Shown here: one piece after another, positions 28,657-38,076 of the stretch
Numbering within the stretch: position 1 is the stretch's first letter
How the letters are laid out: each line of letters starts with the position of its first letter
Source: Saprospiraceae bacterium
GTDB taxonomy: Bacteria; Bacteroidota; Bacteroidia; Chitinophagales; Saprospiraceae
Assembly: GCA_016710115.1 (NCBI GenBank)
Contig: JADJLN010000019.1
Location: forward strand, 372,001-436,000
Reading direction: 5' to 3'
DNA length: 64,000 nucleotides
Notes under the pieces: model-generated
Databases searched by the model: none
The model's input: only the letters and a program-made list of their open reading frames with translations
Told to the model about the DNA's origin: nothing
Position numbers and translations under genes: made by a program

Positions 28657-29684
28657 CGCATTGAGGGGTTGAATTCAATAAAAAAAGATCATGCATTTTG
28701 TTGATTGTCAGTATCTTGAAGATCATCTCACCTATCCAAAAGATACCGACATACATGATCTTCCCACAACTTACGGAAAAGTCCAGAGTGTACTTCTCAC
28801 TCAAGCTAAAGATTATTTTGACGAGGCTGGAAACACCCGACATTACCCCAACATGCCTGGTATGTCCGATCTGGAGGTAGTAAGTCTTGCAATAGCTGCT
28901 GAATGTGTTCAGGTCAGTTCCGAGAACCTGCTTTGGTCCAAGCTTAGGACTGATTATTCTAACCTGTTCCCCTACCTCATTCACCGCACCTCCTATAACC
29001 GGAGAAGGAAAGCCCTCAGGGACACTGTGCTGCATTGTACAGAGATGATGGCTTCCAGAATGGTCTCTGACCTGGAGGCCTTCCTGATTGATTCCATTCC
29101 GGTACCTACTTGCCGGATCGTCAGAGAGCATAGCTCTAAGGCCTGTCGTCGACCTGACAGGGATGCAGTTGTTGCCAACAAGGGTTTCAATCGAATCCTT
29201 GGGGGCTATTTTATCGGGTATAAAATGCACATTATCACCAGTGTAACCGGGGTTTACAGGGATCTTCTCCTTACACCTGCCAGTACACATGATAGTGCTT
29301 TTCTCAAGGAGATCAGCCCTGATGACACCCATCTGTACGGTCGGACATTGATTGGAGATCGGGGCTATATTGGTCATTCTACCCAAATGAGATTGTTCGA
29401 GGAGGTACAGCTTCAATTAGATGTGCCTTACAGAAGAAATCAGCATGATTTTAAAACTTACGATTTAGACAAGCGGATCAAGCGCAAATCCATTGAAGTT
29501 GTATTTTCACAATACTGCGATGAATTCCTTCTTCGACTAAATTATGCAAAACGATTTGCTGGTTTCGAGATCAGGATTCTTACCAAGGTTGCGGTAAAAA
29601 CATTCAAACAGTTTTGGAATTTTATCCATGGGCGCAATATCATCCAAACCAAACATGCTTTGGCAGCTTAACCCCTCAACGCGT
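28656..29684. mobile_element. IS982-family insertion sequence, complete
   Basis: A 1029-bp element with terminal inverted repeats ACGCATTGAGGGGTT (left) and ACGCGTTGAGGGGTT (right, complement), one mismatch. The ends begin with AC, as usual for IS982. One intact transposase fills the element. Flanks (GAATGTA and TATATAA) show no clear target duplication, suggesting an old insertion or a later rearrangement. Confidence 0.85.
28691..29671 (+). CDS. IS982-family transposase
   Basis: 326 residues and apparently intact. The DDE residues are visible: Asp in AFLIDSIPVPTC (near 135), Asp in TLIGDRGYIG (near 220) and Glu in KRKSIEVVFSQ (near 270), the spacing seen in IS982 enzymes. The N-terminal DNA-binding part contains MSDLEVVSLAIAAECVQVSSEN. 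The stop lies 13 nt inside the right end of the element. Confidence 0.9.
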   Translation: MHFVDCQYLEDHLTYPKDTDIHDLPTTYGKVQSVLLTQAKDYFDEAGNTRHYPNMPGMSDLEVVSLAIAAECVQVSSENLLWSKLRTDYSNLFPYLIHRTSYNRRRKALRDTVLHCTEMMASRMVSDLEAFLIDSIPVPTCRIVREHSSKACRRPDRDAVVANKGFNRILGGYFIGYKMHIITSVTGVYRDLLLTPASTHDSAFLKEISPDDTHLYGRTLIGDRGYIGHSTQMRLFEEVQLQLDVPYRRNQHDFKTYDLDKRIKRKSIEVVFSQYCDEFLLRLNYAKRFAGFEIRILTKVAVKTFKQFWNFIHGRNIIQTKHALAA

Positions 29685-30115
29685 TATATAATTTTTCATT
29701 TTAATCAAATTTTATTTGCTATAACATTAGTCACCGCGACTCGAGTCGCGGATAGTTCCATTACATCAGCAGTGAATGTTCGGATACCCATGCTATTTGG
29801 AGTATATCAGATACATCCAAGTGGGGATGGATAGTCTTATACACCAATCCAAGATAACGATGAATGGTTCAATAAGCAAAGAATGGTATGACATGTTCTT
29901 CTGAAAGGTCAACCGGTGTGGCAGAACAATTGTGCAACAGTCTGATGTGTCGGGTTCACATAAGATTATCGCCCCTTCTTGTGCAGGGCAACCCTGTTTT
30001 GAAGGGTTTGGCCTAATCGAGTAGTCGAGAATTGCTTTTCAAGAGAGACTACGTTGATGATAGTCCCCAGACCCCTTCCTTTTTCCTATTTTTACGCCTC
30101 AAAACACCATACCCC
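29685..30115. other. gene-free spacer between IS982 and parC
   Basis: 431 bp with no supported gene. It contains the perfect 18-bp palindrome CCGCGACTCGAGTCGCGG at 29734-29751 and, before parC, a TATTTTTA element near 30088 that may be a weak promoter. An AT-rich stretch follows the IS end. The short open frame crossing the IS end has no family resemblance. Confidence 0.5.
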
Positions 30116-32710
30116 ATGGCCACTAACAAGGGTGAAGAATTACAGACCCTGTCCGGGATGTATGAGGAATACTTCCTCGATTATGCATCCTACGTCATCC
30201 TGGAGCGTGCCGTTCCGGCCATCGAAGACGGGCTCAAGCCCGTACAACGCCGTATTCTCCATGCTATGAAGGAGATGGATGATGGCCGTTTTCACAAGGT
30301 GGCCAACATCATCGGCCAGACCATGCAATACCACCCGCACGGGGATGCCGCCATCTGAGATGCGCTGGTCAATCTGGGGCAGAAAGACCTGCTCATCGAT
30401 CCTCAGGGCAACTGGGGCGATGTGCGAACCGGCGATGGAGCTGCAGCCTCTCGTTACATTGAAGCTCGCCTCACCAAATTTGCCCTGGAGGTACTGTTCA
30501 ATCCACAGACCACCGATTGGCAATTGTCCTATGATGGCCGGAAGAGGGAGCCCATTGCCCTGCCATCCAAGTTCCCGATTCTGCTTTCGCAAGGTGTAGA
30601 GGGTATTGCGGTGGGCTTATCCACCAAAATATTACCACATAATTTCCTGGAGCTGATCGATGCCTCGATCAAGATCCTGCAAGGCAAGAAATTCGAGCTC
30701 TACCCCGATTTTGATACGGGAGGGCAGGTCGATGTCAGTGAATACAATGGCGGCGGTCGAGGCAGTCGGGTCAAAGTCCGGGCCACCGTAGAAAATCCGG
30801 ATAAAAAGACCCTTTTGATCAAGGAGCTACCCTATGGTGTCACGACCGGTTCGCTGATCGACTCCATTGTCAAGGCCAGCGACAAAGGCAAGATCAAGAT
30901 CAAGCGCATCATCGACAACACAGCCGAGCATGTGGAGGTCCAGATCGAATTGCAACCAGGAATTTCGCCGGAGGTCACAATGGACGCGCTGTATGCCTTT
31001 ACCAATTGCGAGGTGTCCATTTCGCCCAATGCCTGTGTGATCGTCGAGGACAAGCCGCATTTTCTCACCGTTGAAGACATCCTTCGTTACAATACGCAGC
31101 AGACCCGTACCCTGCTCGGACGGGAACTGGAGATCAAGCAGGGGGAACTGGAAGAGAAATGGCATTTTGCCAGCCTGGAGAAGATCTTTATCGAAAACAG
31201 GATTTACCACGATATTGAAGAGTGCGAAACCTGGGAAGCTGTTCTGGAAGCCATAGACAGTGGATTGCGGAAATTTGTCCGCACACCCGACATGAAACCC
31301 GTGGCGAATGACAAGCGGGTCCAGCTGATGCGGGAACTGACGGAAGAGGACCTGGTTCGACTCACCGAGATCAAGATCAAGCGGATCAGTAAATACAACA
31401 GCTTCAAGGCTGATGAGCTGATCGCCCAGATCGAAGCGGACCTGGAAGAGGTCAAGCATCATCTCGCACACCTGACGGATTACAGCATTGAGTGGTATAA
31501 AAATCTGAAGACAAAATATGGCAAGGGGAAGGAAAGGCGAACGCGGATCACTTCCCTGGAAACCATCGAAGCGCGGCAGGTTGTTGCCAATAATGCAAAA
31601 CTGTACGTCAATCGAAAGGACGGGTTTATTGGCACAGGATTGAAAAAGGATGAGTTTGTCGCGGATTGTTCCGATATCGATGACATTATTGCATTCCGAA
31701 AGGATGGGACATTTACGGTTGTTCGTGTAGATGAAAAAGTCTTTGTCGGAAAGGACATTATTCATGTAGGTGTATGGAATAAAAGGGACGACCGCACGAC
31801 CTATCATCTGGTCTATTTTGATGGAGAAAGCGGCAATGCCTATGTCAAGCGGTTTAATGTCACTTCGGTCACCCGCGATAAAGAATATCCCCTCACCAAA
31901 GGGACGAAGTACAGCAAGGTGCTTTATTTTTCCGTGCAGCCGAATGGTGAATCGGAAATGGTGGAAGTCAACCTGTCACCCAACTGCCGCGCCAAGATCA
32001 AGCAATTCGAATTTGACTTTGCTGAGCTGGCGATCAAAAGCAGGAGTTCACAGGGGAATATTCTGACCAAATACCCGGTGAAAAAAATACAGCAGATCGG
32101 ACTTGGGAAATCTACATTGGGTGCACAGCAAGCCTGGATGGATGAAGCCAGTGGCAGACTGAATACGGAGGGGCGTGGCAAATACCTCGGCGCTTTCGAT
32201 ACGGGTGATCAGATTCTGTCCCTGTATATGGATGGTACATATGAGATCACGGATTTTGACCTGAATAATCGATATGATCCAACTACAGTCATAGAGATCC
32301 GGAAATTTCATCCCGACATGGTCATTTCGGCAGTCCATTTTGATGGCAACAAAGGGTGGACACTGGTCAAGCGATTCCAGATCGAAACGTCGACGACGGG
32401 ACAGAAATTCTCGTATCTCACAGACCATCGGAATAGCAAGTTGCTTTTTGCCAGTATTCTTCCTGATGTAGAAGTCGAATACTGGTACCGGGATAAAAAG
32501 AAGATCAAGCAACACGAGATCGCCAATCTGACTGACATTGTGGATATCAAAGGATGGAAGGCGTTGGGCAACCAGCTGGTTCCCTACCCTCTGGACAAGA
32601 TCCAGCTCTCTGAAGCGGCGGAAGCCCAGGCAGAGAAGTACCATCCGGGTGACACCATCGAATTTGACGTGGACATCAAACAGGGCGATCTGTTCGGGGA
32701 GGAGGAATAA
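30116..32710 (+). CDS. parC: DNA topoisomerase IV subunit A with in-frame TGA
   Basis: The DNA-cleaving subunit that separates linked chromosomes with ParE; 864 codons from the ATG at 30116. The N-terminal winged-helix region reads IGQTMQYHPHGDAAI, then TGA at 30356-30358, then DALVNLGQKDLLID. Bacteroidota ParC has Gly at this position, so GGA to TGA (one base) explains it. The catalytic Tyr lies just after, in AAASRYIEARL. A long coiled-coil tower (about 330-460) and a six-bladed C-terminal wrapping domain with weak repeats follow. No parE is adjacent. The nonsense base falls within the region aligned with quinolone-resistance positions. Probably a base-call error, since loss would be lethal. 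Confidence 0.92.
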
Positions 32711-32768
32711 GATCAATGTGGACGAGGGAAATGGTTAAAACCATTCCCCGAAACATGTGAATTTTATT

Positions 32769-32808
32769 CCCGGGGTTTCCTCCTGCGGCGGATAAAGAAA
32801 ACCCCGGG
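32769..32808. terminator. hairpin downstream of parC
   Basis: CCCGGGGTTT at 32769 pairs with AAACCCCGGG ending at 32808 around a ~20-nt loop. It lies between parC and the convergent epimerase gene and could act on either strand. The rest of 32711-33011 holds no gene. Confidence 0.45.
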
Positions 32809-32989
32809 CTACGAAGTTTTCAGGTAGAAAAGTGGAAGAATGACATTTCCGAAATGATCATTCATGACCATGAAACAGAGCTTATCAACATCCTTTTATG
32901 TCCAACTGTGAATTAGAAAACGATGTAGCACTGGGATTTTCAACAGCCGGAGAAGGCCAACCCTGGGTAATCAAATCGATAAACAGATA

Positions 32990-33009
32990 GAAACCATTTT
33001 AATGGTTTC
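32990..33009. terminator. palindrome abutting epimerase 3' end
   Basis: GAAACCATT-TT-AATGGTTTC is a perfect 9-bp stem ending 2 nt before the stop of the minus-strand epimerase gene. It is suitable as an intrinsic terminator or RNA-stabilising hairpin, though no long T-run follows. Confidence 0.45.
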
Positions 33010-33011
33010 CC

Positions 33012-34020
33012 TCACCCCACCGTAAAACCGTAGGCGAACGGATCCTCTTCCGGGTCGATATGGATCGTGTTGAAACCGGTGACCACGGCCCATCCCTCAA
33101 TGGAGGGAATGATGGCAGGATGGTCGCCGACTTGTATCAACTGCTCGATCCGCCCGGTGAAGAGGCTGCCGATAATCGATTCATGAATAAATGGTTCATC
33201 CGTGTGCAATTTTCCCTTGGCTGCCCACTGCGCCATACGTGCTGAGGTTCCTGTTCCACATGGTGACCGGTCGATGGCCTTTTCCCCGTAAAAAACAGCG
33301 TTTCGGGCAGTCGCCTCCATTCTGGTGGGCTTACCGGTCCACAGGATATGACTGATGCCCCGAATATCCGCTCGCTCGGGATGAACCATGGTGTATCGGT
33401 CATTCAACCGCCGGCGCAATTCAGGGCTCCAGGCGATCAGATCCGAGAGTGCGTAGTCACCCATATCCGAATAATTCTCCTGCGGATCAATGATGGCATA
33501 AAAATTCCCGCCATAGGCAATGTCCACATTGATTTTTCCCAGTCCGGGACAATCCACTTCCAATGCGGAGGCAGCCAGGAAGGACGGCACATTGGTCAGC
33601 CGGACAGAGGTGACCTTGCCGGAAGGTTGTCGCTCGTAACTGACCAGGATCAAGCCAGCCGGAGCTTCCAGTCGGACGATCCCCTCCTCCCGGGGCGTGA
33701 TCAATCCCTGCTCGATCGCCACGGTGATGGTCCCGATGGTCCCGTGTCCGCACATGGGCAGGCAACCACTTGTTTCGATAAACAGAATTGCGGCATCATT
33801 TGCCGGATCATGAGGCGGATACAGGATGGATCCCGACATCATATCATGACCCCTTGGTTCGAACATCAGTCCTTTCCGGATCCAGTCGTGATGGGCGAGA
33901 AAATCCAGGCGTTTTTCCGCCATATTGTTCCCCGACAAGTTCTGGGCCACCATGTTTCACAACCCGGACCGGATTGCCACAAGTGTGGGCATCAATGCAT
34001 TGGAAGATCGAACGAGACAT
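33012..34020 (-). CDS. 4-hydroxyproline 2-epimerase, proline racemase family (frameshifted)
   Basis: Interconverts trans-4-hydroxy-L-proline and cis-4-hydroxy-D-proline, the first step of hydroxyproline use. The N-terminus from 34020 reads MSRSIFQCIDAHTCGNPVRV. The frame breaks at the four-C run 33930-33933; removing one base joins PELVG to NNMAEKRLDF. Both catalytic cysteines are present, in LPMCGHGTIGT and DRSPCGTGTSAR, with DWIRKGLMFEPRGHDMMSG as the family signature. About 335 residues restored. The next two genes upstream encode later steps of the same route. Confidence 0.9.
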
Positions 34021-34685
34021 AGAGAGAGTTAAATTCCAAAACACAAAACACAAACCCGCCTGCCGGCGAGGCAGGTAAAACACAAAAAACAAATTCCAAA
34101 ACACAAACAAATTCCAAATTCAAAAAATCAAAGATGAAAACATTAAACAGGGGGCTTAAATTCCAAAACACAAATCACAAATTCCAAATAACCAAATCAC
34201 AAACAAATTCCAAATCACAAATTCAAATGACCGAACGGGGTAAGTATTGGCGGAGTTGAGAAGGAAGAACCAAATCACAACCCGCTGCCGGCGAGGCAGG
34301 TAAATCCCAAAAGTCAAAATCAAAATTCGAAAATCCTGATTTTTCACATAATCAGTCTCCCCGATCTTCTGCCCTGTCCTTCGAAATAACTCAATAACTC
34401 AATAACCAAATCACACTTCCGCCATCACCACAGAGGACAAAAAGTCACTCAGAGGCTTTTCACTGGCGGTATGTAACTCGGTCCGGCTTTTCGAAATAAC
34501 GCAATAACACATTTAGCAGAAATTCCAAATCACCAAAGACAAAACACAAATAAATTCGAATACCCAATACCCAATACCCAATACCCAATACCCAACCCAA
34601 TACCCAATACCCAATACCCAATACTGATTTCATCCCTGATCCCTCATCCCTAATCCCTCATCCCTGATCCTTCATCCCTGATCCC
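34021..34685. repeat. simple-repeat tract between hydroxyproline genes
   Basis: Low-complexity intergenic DNA. It has many AAATTCCAAA/ACACAAA words (34030-34220 and 34510-34560), two copies of a palindrome around TGCCGGCGAGGCAGG (34059-34075 and 34285-34300), an ACCACAGAGGACA word near 34430, and two tandem arrays listed separately. No gene. It separates the epimerase from the dehydrogenase, so any shared transcript would carry it. Confidence 0.7.
34558..34623. repeat. 7-bp tandem repeat (AATACCC)n
   Basis: About nine units of AATACCC in tandem, with one irregular CAACCC junction near the middle. The seven-base period means a unit gain or loss would shift a reading frame, but the array is not within a gene. 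Confidence 0.85.
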
Positions 34686-34715
34686 TCATCCCTGATCCCT
34701 CATCCCTGATCCCTC
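34627..34715. repeat. 7/14-bp minisatellite (CATCCCTGATCCCT)n
   Basis: Alternating heptads TGATCCC and TCATCCC form roughly six degenerate 14-bp units. The right end overlaps the last codons of the dehydrogenase gene. Related heptads recur at 43641-43672. Confidence 0.85.
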
Positions 34716-36281
34716 CTTCGTCCACTCCGCCCCGATCCGCCGCCAGATATGTAATGGATTATTCGATTGTAGTGCCAGCGGTAAAAAGATTTCAGGTATA
34801 TTTTGATAACACACTGGCCGCACCCAGCGTCGAATAGCCTGGGTACCTACAGAGGTGAAGCGAGCATCAGAACTGGCCGGCCAGGGACCACCATGATGCA
34901 TTGCAGGACTGACCTCAACGCCGGTTGGAACACCATTCCAAACCAACCGTCCACATCGGTGAATTAATTCCGCCATTAAATCTTCACGCCCATGTAGTTC
35001 TGACTCTTCGGCCATGAGAGTCGCCGTCAATTGACCGCCCAGGGATCTCAACACGTGCAACAGAGAATGATCATCCGGACAAACCACGATCAGACTGAAT
35101 GGCCCAAATACTTCATGCTGAAGTTCAGGTTGAATTAAAAAATCAACTGCATTGACCTTTGCGAGCGTGGCCTGTCCGTCCAGTGGTCCGCCATCTGCCC
35201 CCTTGCCGATTAATGTTACTCCTTTTAATTGGAGCAGTTCTCTGGAACGCAGGTCGTAATTGGTTCGAATGCCATTGCCATACATCAACTCTGACTGTCT
35301 TGTCAGCACGGCTTCATGCATCGCATCGATCAAGGTGTCGAGTCCGTCACCTTCGCGCACCAGGATAAGGCCCGGATTTGTACAGAACTGGCCAGCATTC
35401 AACGTAAAACTCCACACGAGTTGCTGGCCGATCACATCGCCTCTCAGGCACATTGCTTCGGGCAATACAACTATGGGATTGGTGCTTCCCATTTCTGCAA
35501 AAAACGGGATCGGATCTTCTCGTTGATGGGTTGCCTGCAACAAGGCCTTTCCCCCGGAAAAAGATCCGGTAAAACCGGCTGCCTTGATCCCGGGATGACG
35601 AACCAGTTCCAACCCGGTGATATACCCGTCACCCACCACGTATTGGAAGACATGATCGGGCATACCCGTACGCTCAGCAGCAAGACGAATAGCCCTGCTC
35701 ACCAGAGCATTGGTACCAAGGTGTCCTTCATGGGCCTTGAGCACGACAGGGCAACCGGCGGCCAGGGCAGAGGCTGTATCGCCTCCGGCAGTAGAAAAAG
35801 CCAGAGGAAAATTTCCGGCACCAAAAATCGCTACCGGCCCAAGTGGCTGAAGCATTTGGCGCAGGTCGGGTTTGGGAAAGGGTTTTCGATCCGGATCCGC
35901 TGGATCCAGAATCGCATCCACCCAGGAGCCCTCTCGAAGGTGATTGGCAAACAGATTCAGCTGGCCAATCGTACGGGCTCGTTCACCATTGAGCCGGGGT
36001 TCGGGTAATCCGGTTTCCATCATCGCCCGCTGGATCAGGTCATCTCCCAATGCCATGATCTCCTCGCCAATAGCCGTCAGAAATGCGGCACGTTCCTGAC
36101 CGCTCTTCGTTGAAAAAACAGGAAATGCGGCTGTGGCCTGCTCGACCGCGTATTGCACTTCTTCCAAGCGTGTGACTGGATACTCCCCTTCCAGTTCCGC
36201 GCCAGTCAGAGGGCTGAATACGCGCATCAGTTTGCGGGCCTTTTCCGCATTTTTCCCTCCCGGGATCGTGATATCTTTCAT
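34686..36281 (-). CDS. 2-oxoglutarate-semialdehyde (2,5-dioxovalerate) dehydrogenase
   Basis: NAD(P)-dependent oxidation of 2-oxoglutarate semialdehyde to 2-oxoglutarate, the last step of hydroxyproline and pentose/glucarate routes (EC 1.2.1.26). Catalytic residues visible: general base Glu in PFFAEMGSTNP, nucleophile Cys in NAGQFCTNPG, and cofactor loop GFTGSFSGGKAL. The long insertion pattern matches the KGSADH subgroup of aldehyde dehydrogenases. The start is MKDITIPGGKNAEKARKL at 36281. The final ~10 residues (KEGSGMRDQG) are translated from the minisatellite, so the native stop was probably replaced. Starts 20 nt after the deaminase gene. Confidence 0.88.
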   Translation of the reverse strand: MKDITIPGGKNAEKARKLMRVFSPLTGAELEGEYPVTRLEEVQYAVEQATAAFPVFSTKSGQERAAFLTAIGEEIMALGDDLIQRAMMETGLPEPRLNGERARTIGQLNLFANHLREGSWVDAILDPADPDRKPFPKPDLRQMLQPLGPVAIFGAGNFPLAFSTAGGDTASALAAGCPVVLKAHEGHLGTNALVSRAIRLAAERTGMPDHVFQYVVGDGYITGLELVRHPGIKAAGFTGSFSGGKALLQATHQREDPIPFFAEMGSTNPIVVLPEAMCLRGDVIGQQLVWSFTLNAGQFCTNPGLILVREGDGLDTLIDAMHEAVLTRQSELMYGNGIRTNYDLRSRELLQLKGVTLIGKGADGGPLDGQATLAKVNAVDFLIQPELQHEVFGPFSLIVVCPDDHSLLHVLRSLGGQLTATLMAEESELHGREDLMAELIHRCGRLVWNGVPTGVEVSPAMHHGGPWPASSDARFTSVGTQAIRRWVRPVCYQNIPEIFLPLALQSNNPLHIWRRIGAEWTKEGSGMRDQG

Positions 36282-36300
36282 GTCGTTTATTTGGTCAGGT

Positions 36301-37200
36301 TCACCGGTGTGAAGGACGGTTGCCCGGGCCGTCGTGAATGATGCGCAATACATTCATCAATTCACCTTCTTCCAGTGGTTGGCGCGGAGCACGGACAAAG
36401 GGTGTGCCCCGGCCTGTTTCCCGTTCAGCCAACTTGATATACTGCACAAGTTTGGGATGGATGTCGAGTTCCAGCAAGGGCATAAACCAGGCATATAGCG
36501 CTCTTGCGGACTCTATCTCCCCTGCCAATGCCAATCGATAGATCGCCACAGTTTCTTCCGGAAACGCATTGACCAAACCCGCTACCCATCCGTCTGCACC
36601 CAACAGGAGACTTTCCAATGCCAGAGTATCCACGCCACACAACACCTTCAACCGGTCTCCAAAGGCATTTTTTAAGCGGATAACCTGTGTGACGTCGCGA
36701 GTGGACTCCTTGACCGCCTGGATTGTTGGTATGCGGAGCAACGTTTCAAATTGATGAAGAGACAGGCCAATCCCGTAATCGACCGGGTTGTTGTACAGCA
36801 GGATTGGCAGATCGGTTTCATGTGCGATCGCACTGTACCAGGTTGTTACCTCATCCTCATCGGCCTTGTAGCGCATGGGTGGCAGGACCATGAGCCCGTC
36901 AGCACCGGCATCTGCCGCACGACGTACAAATGCCAGGGCATCCCGTGTACGGGATTCGGCAACATTCAGAATGACTGGCACACGTCCGTTGGCATGGGCC
37001 AGAACCAGGTCGAGCAATTCCAGCTTTTCATCGGAAGACAGTGTAGATGCTTCACCGAGACTGCCGCCCAGGATCAAGGCCTGGACACCGCTCCGAATCT
37101 GGTCATCTACCTTGTTCTCCATACCCTTCCTGTCCATGGATTCATCCGGGTGAAAGAGGGTAGTTAATGCGGGGTAGACTCCTTTCCAGGTTGGGCGCAT
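36301..37200 (-). CDS. dihydrodipicolinate-synthase-family lyase, likely pyrroline-4-hydroxy-2-carboxylate deaminase
   Basis: 299-residue class I aldolase-fold enzyme. The Schiff-base Lys is in IQAVKESTRD, the catalytic Tyr in LLYNNPVDYG, and the GGSLGEASTLS loop corresponds to the pyruvate/substrate-binding loop. By context (epimerase and 2-oxoglutarate-semialdehyde dehydrogenase on the same strand) it should deaminate 1-pyrroline-4-hydroxy-2-carboxylate (EC 3.5.4.22) rather than act in lysine synthesis. The oxidase or dehydrogenase producing its substrate is not in the window. Confidence 0.85.
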   Translation of the reverse strand: MRPTWKGVYPALTTLFHPDESMDRKGMENKVDDQIRSGVQALILGGSLGEASTLSSDEKLELLDLVLAHANGRVPVILNVAESRTRDALAFVRRAADAGADGLMVLPPMRYKADEDEVTTWYSAIAHETDLPILLYNNPVDYGIGLSLHQFETLLRIPTIQAVKESTRDVTQVIRLKNAFGDRLKVLCGVDTLALESLLLGADGWVAGLVNAFPEETVAIYRLALAGEIESARALYAWFMPLLELDIHPKLVQYIKLAERETGRGTPFVRAPRQPLEEGELMNVLRIIHDGPGNRPSHR

Positions 37201-37450
37201 GATGTTCGTTTTTACAAACCTACGGTTTTTACAGCAGGATAATGGGTGTTAAACCGCCGTTAATAGTTCCATACTGAACCCTTGTATTTTTTCATAAACA
37301 ATTGATTATCAATATCACGTGTTAAAGAAAGTGAAACCTTGCCGATCTCTGAAACAACACGATCTACCGGAAGATCATCTCGAGGCAATAAAACCGTATT
37401 TTTACCGCTTAGAGTAGTGCAACCATATCGATCAAAAAAACGAATATCAC

Positions 37451-37972
37451 GTGAAGTACACGAAAACCCTGCTCCTTCTTGCCATTGGACTTTTATTCGG
37501 TTTCCATGAATTACATGCACAGAAGGTGGCTGTAGTCGACATCAACCTGGTACTGGAAAGCCTGGAAGAGTATAAAACTGCGCAAGCAGATGTAGACAAG
37601 ATCGCTGCCCGCTGGAGACAGGAAATTGAACAGGAATTTGACAAGGTCAAGGGTATGTACAATAAATATCAGGCTGAACAGGTGTTGATGAGCGAGGAAA
37701 TGCGCCTCCAACAGGAAGAGGAGATCCTGACCAAAGAGAAGGACATTCGGGAGATGCAGAAAGCCAAATTCGGCCCGGAAGGAGAGTTGTTCAAAAAACG
37801 CCAGGAGTTGGTCCGGCCTATCCAGGACAAAGTCTATGGCACGATCGAGGCCTATGCGAACGAACGTGGATATGATTTCATCTTTGACAAGAGCAGTTCT
37901 TCCGGAATCATTTTTGCCAATCCGCAGTTTGACAAGACAGAAGATCTTATTCAGCGATTGACGCGGAATTGA
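37451..37972 (+). CDS. OmpH/Skp-family periplasmic chaperone (first copy)
   Basis: 173 residues with a GTG start at 37451: signal peptide KYTKTLLLLAIGLLFG then LHAQ, the conserved VAVVDINLVLESLEEYK, and a long charged coiled coil (about 45-125) forming the tentacle. C-terminal beta strand ANERGYDFIFDKSS. Skp holds unfolded outer-membrane proteins during transit to BAM. No ATG is available in frame before the signal peptide. An adjacent second Skp-like gene is common in Bacteroidota. Confidence 0.92.
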   Translation: MKYTKTLLLLAIGLLFGFHELHAQKVAVVDINLVLESLEEYKTAQADVDKIAARWRQEIEQEFDKVKGMYNKYQAEQVLMSEEMRLQQEEEILTKEKDIREMQKAKFGPEGELFKKRQELVRPIQDKVYGTIEAYANERGYDFIFDKSSSSGIIFANPQFDKTEDLIQRLTRN

Positions 37973-37982
37973 GGGCTTTCCC

Positions 37983-37990
37983 TACTTTTG
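37983..37990 (+). promoter_or_regulatory. TAnnTTTG-type promoter before second Skp gene
   Basis: TACTTTTG matches the Bacteroidota -7 consensus, 11 nt past the stop of the first Skp gene and 87 nt before the next ATG. It suggests the second copy has its own promoter. Confidence 0.5.
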
Positions 37991-38076
37991 CGCCCGGAAT
38001 ATCCGTTGCTTGACGGATTCGGAATCCAACTGGCCCGTATTCGGCCCTTCAATCACAGCGAAACTATCAGTACAGT

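Noticed and set aside
30356..30358. TGA read as glycine (alternative genetic code)
   Set aside because: TGA serves as the normal stop in many genes here (lipoprotein at 4135, DUF4956, smpB neighbour, lpxD, murI), so recoding is not general.
30827..31807. 326-codon open frame antisense to parC
   Set aside because: Shadow of the ParC tower and C-terminal coding sequence.
34558..34715. Possible CRISPR array
   Set aside because: Units are 7-14 bp with no spacers and no cas genes; plain tandem repeats.
37260..37520. 86-codon minus-strand frame ending MKKYKGSVWNY
   Set aside because: The 3' two thirds looks somewhat coding, but its only start lies antisense within the Skp gene; possibly a gene remnant, not supportable.
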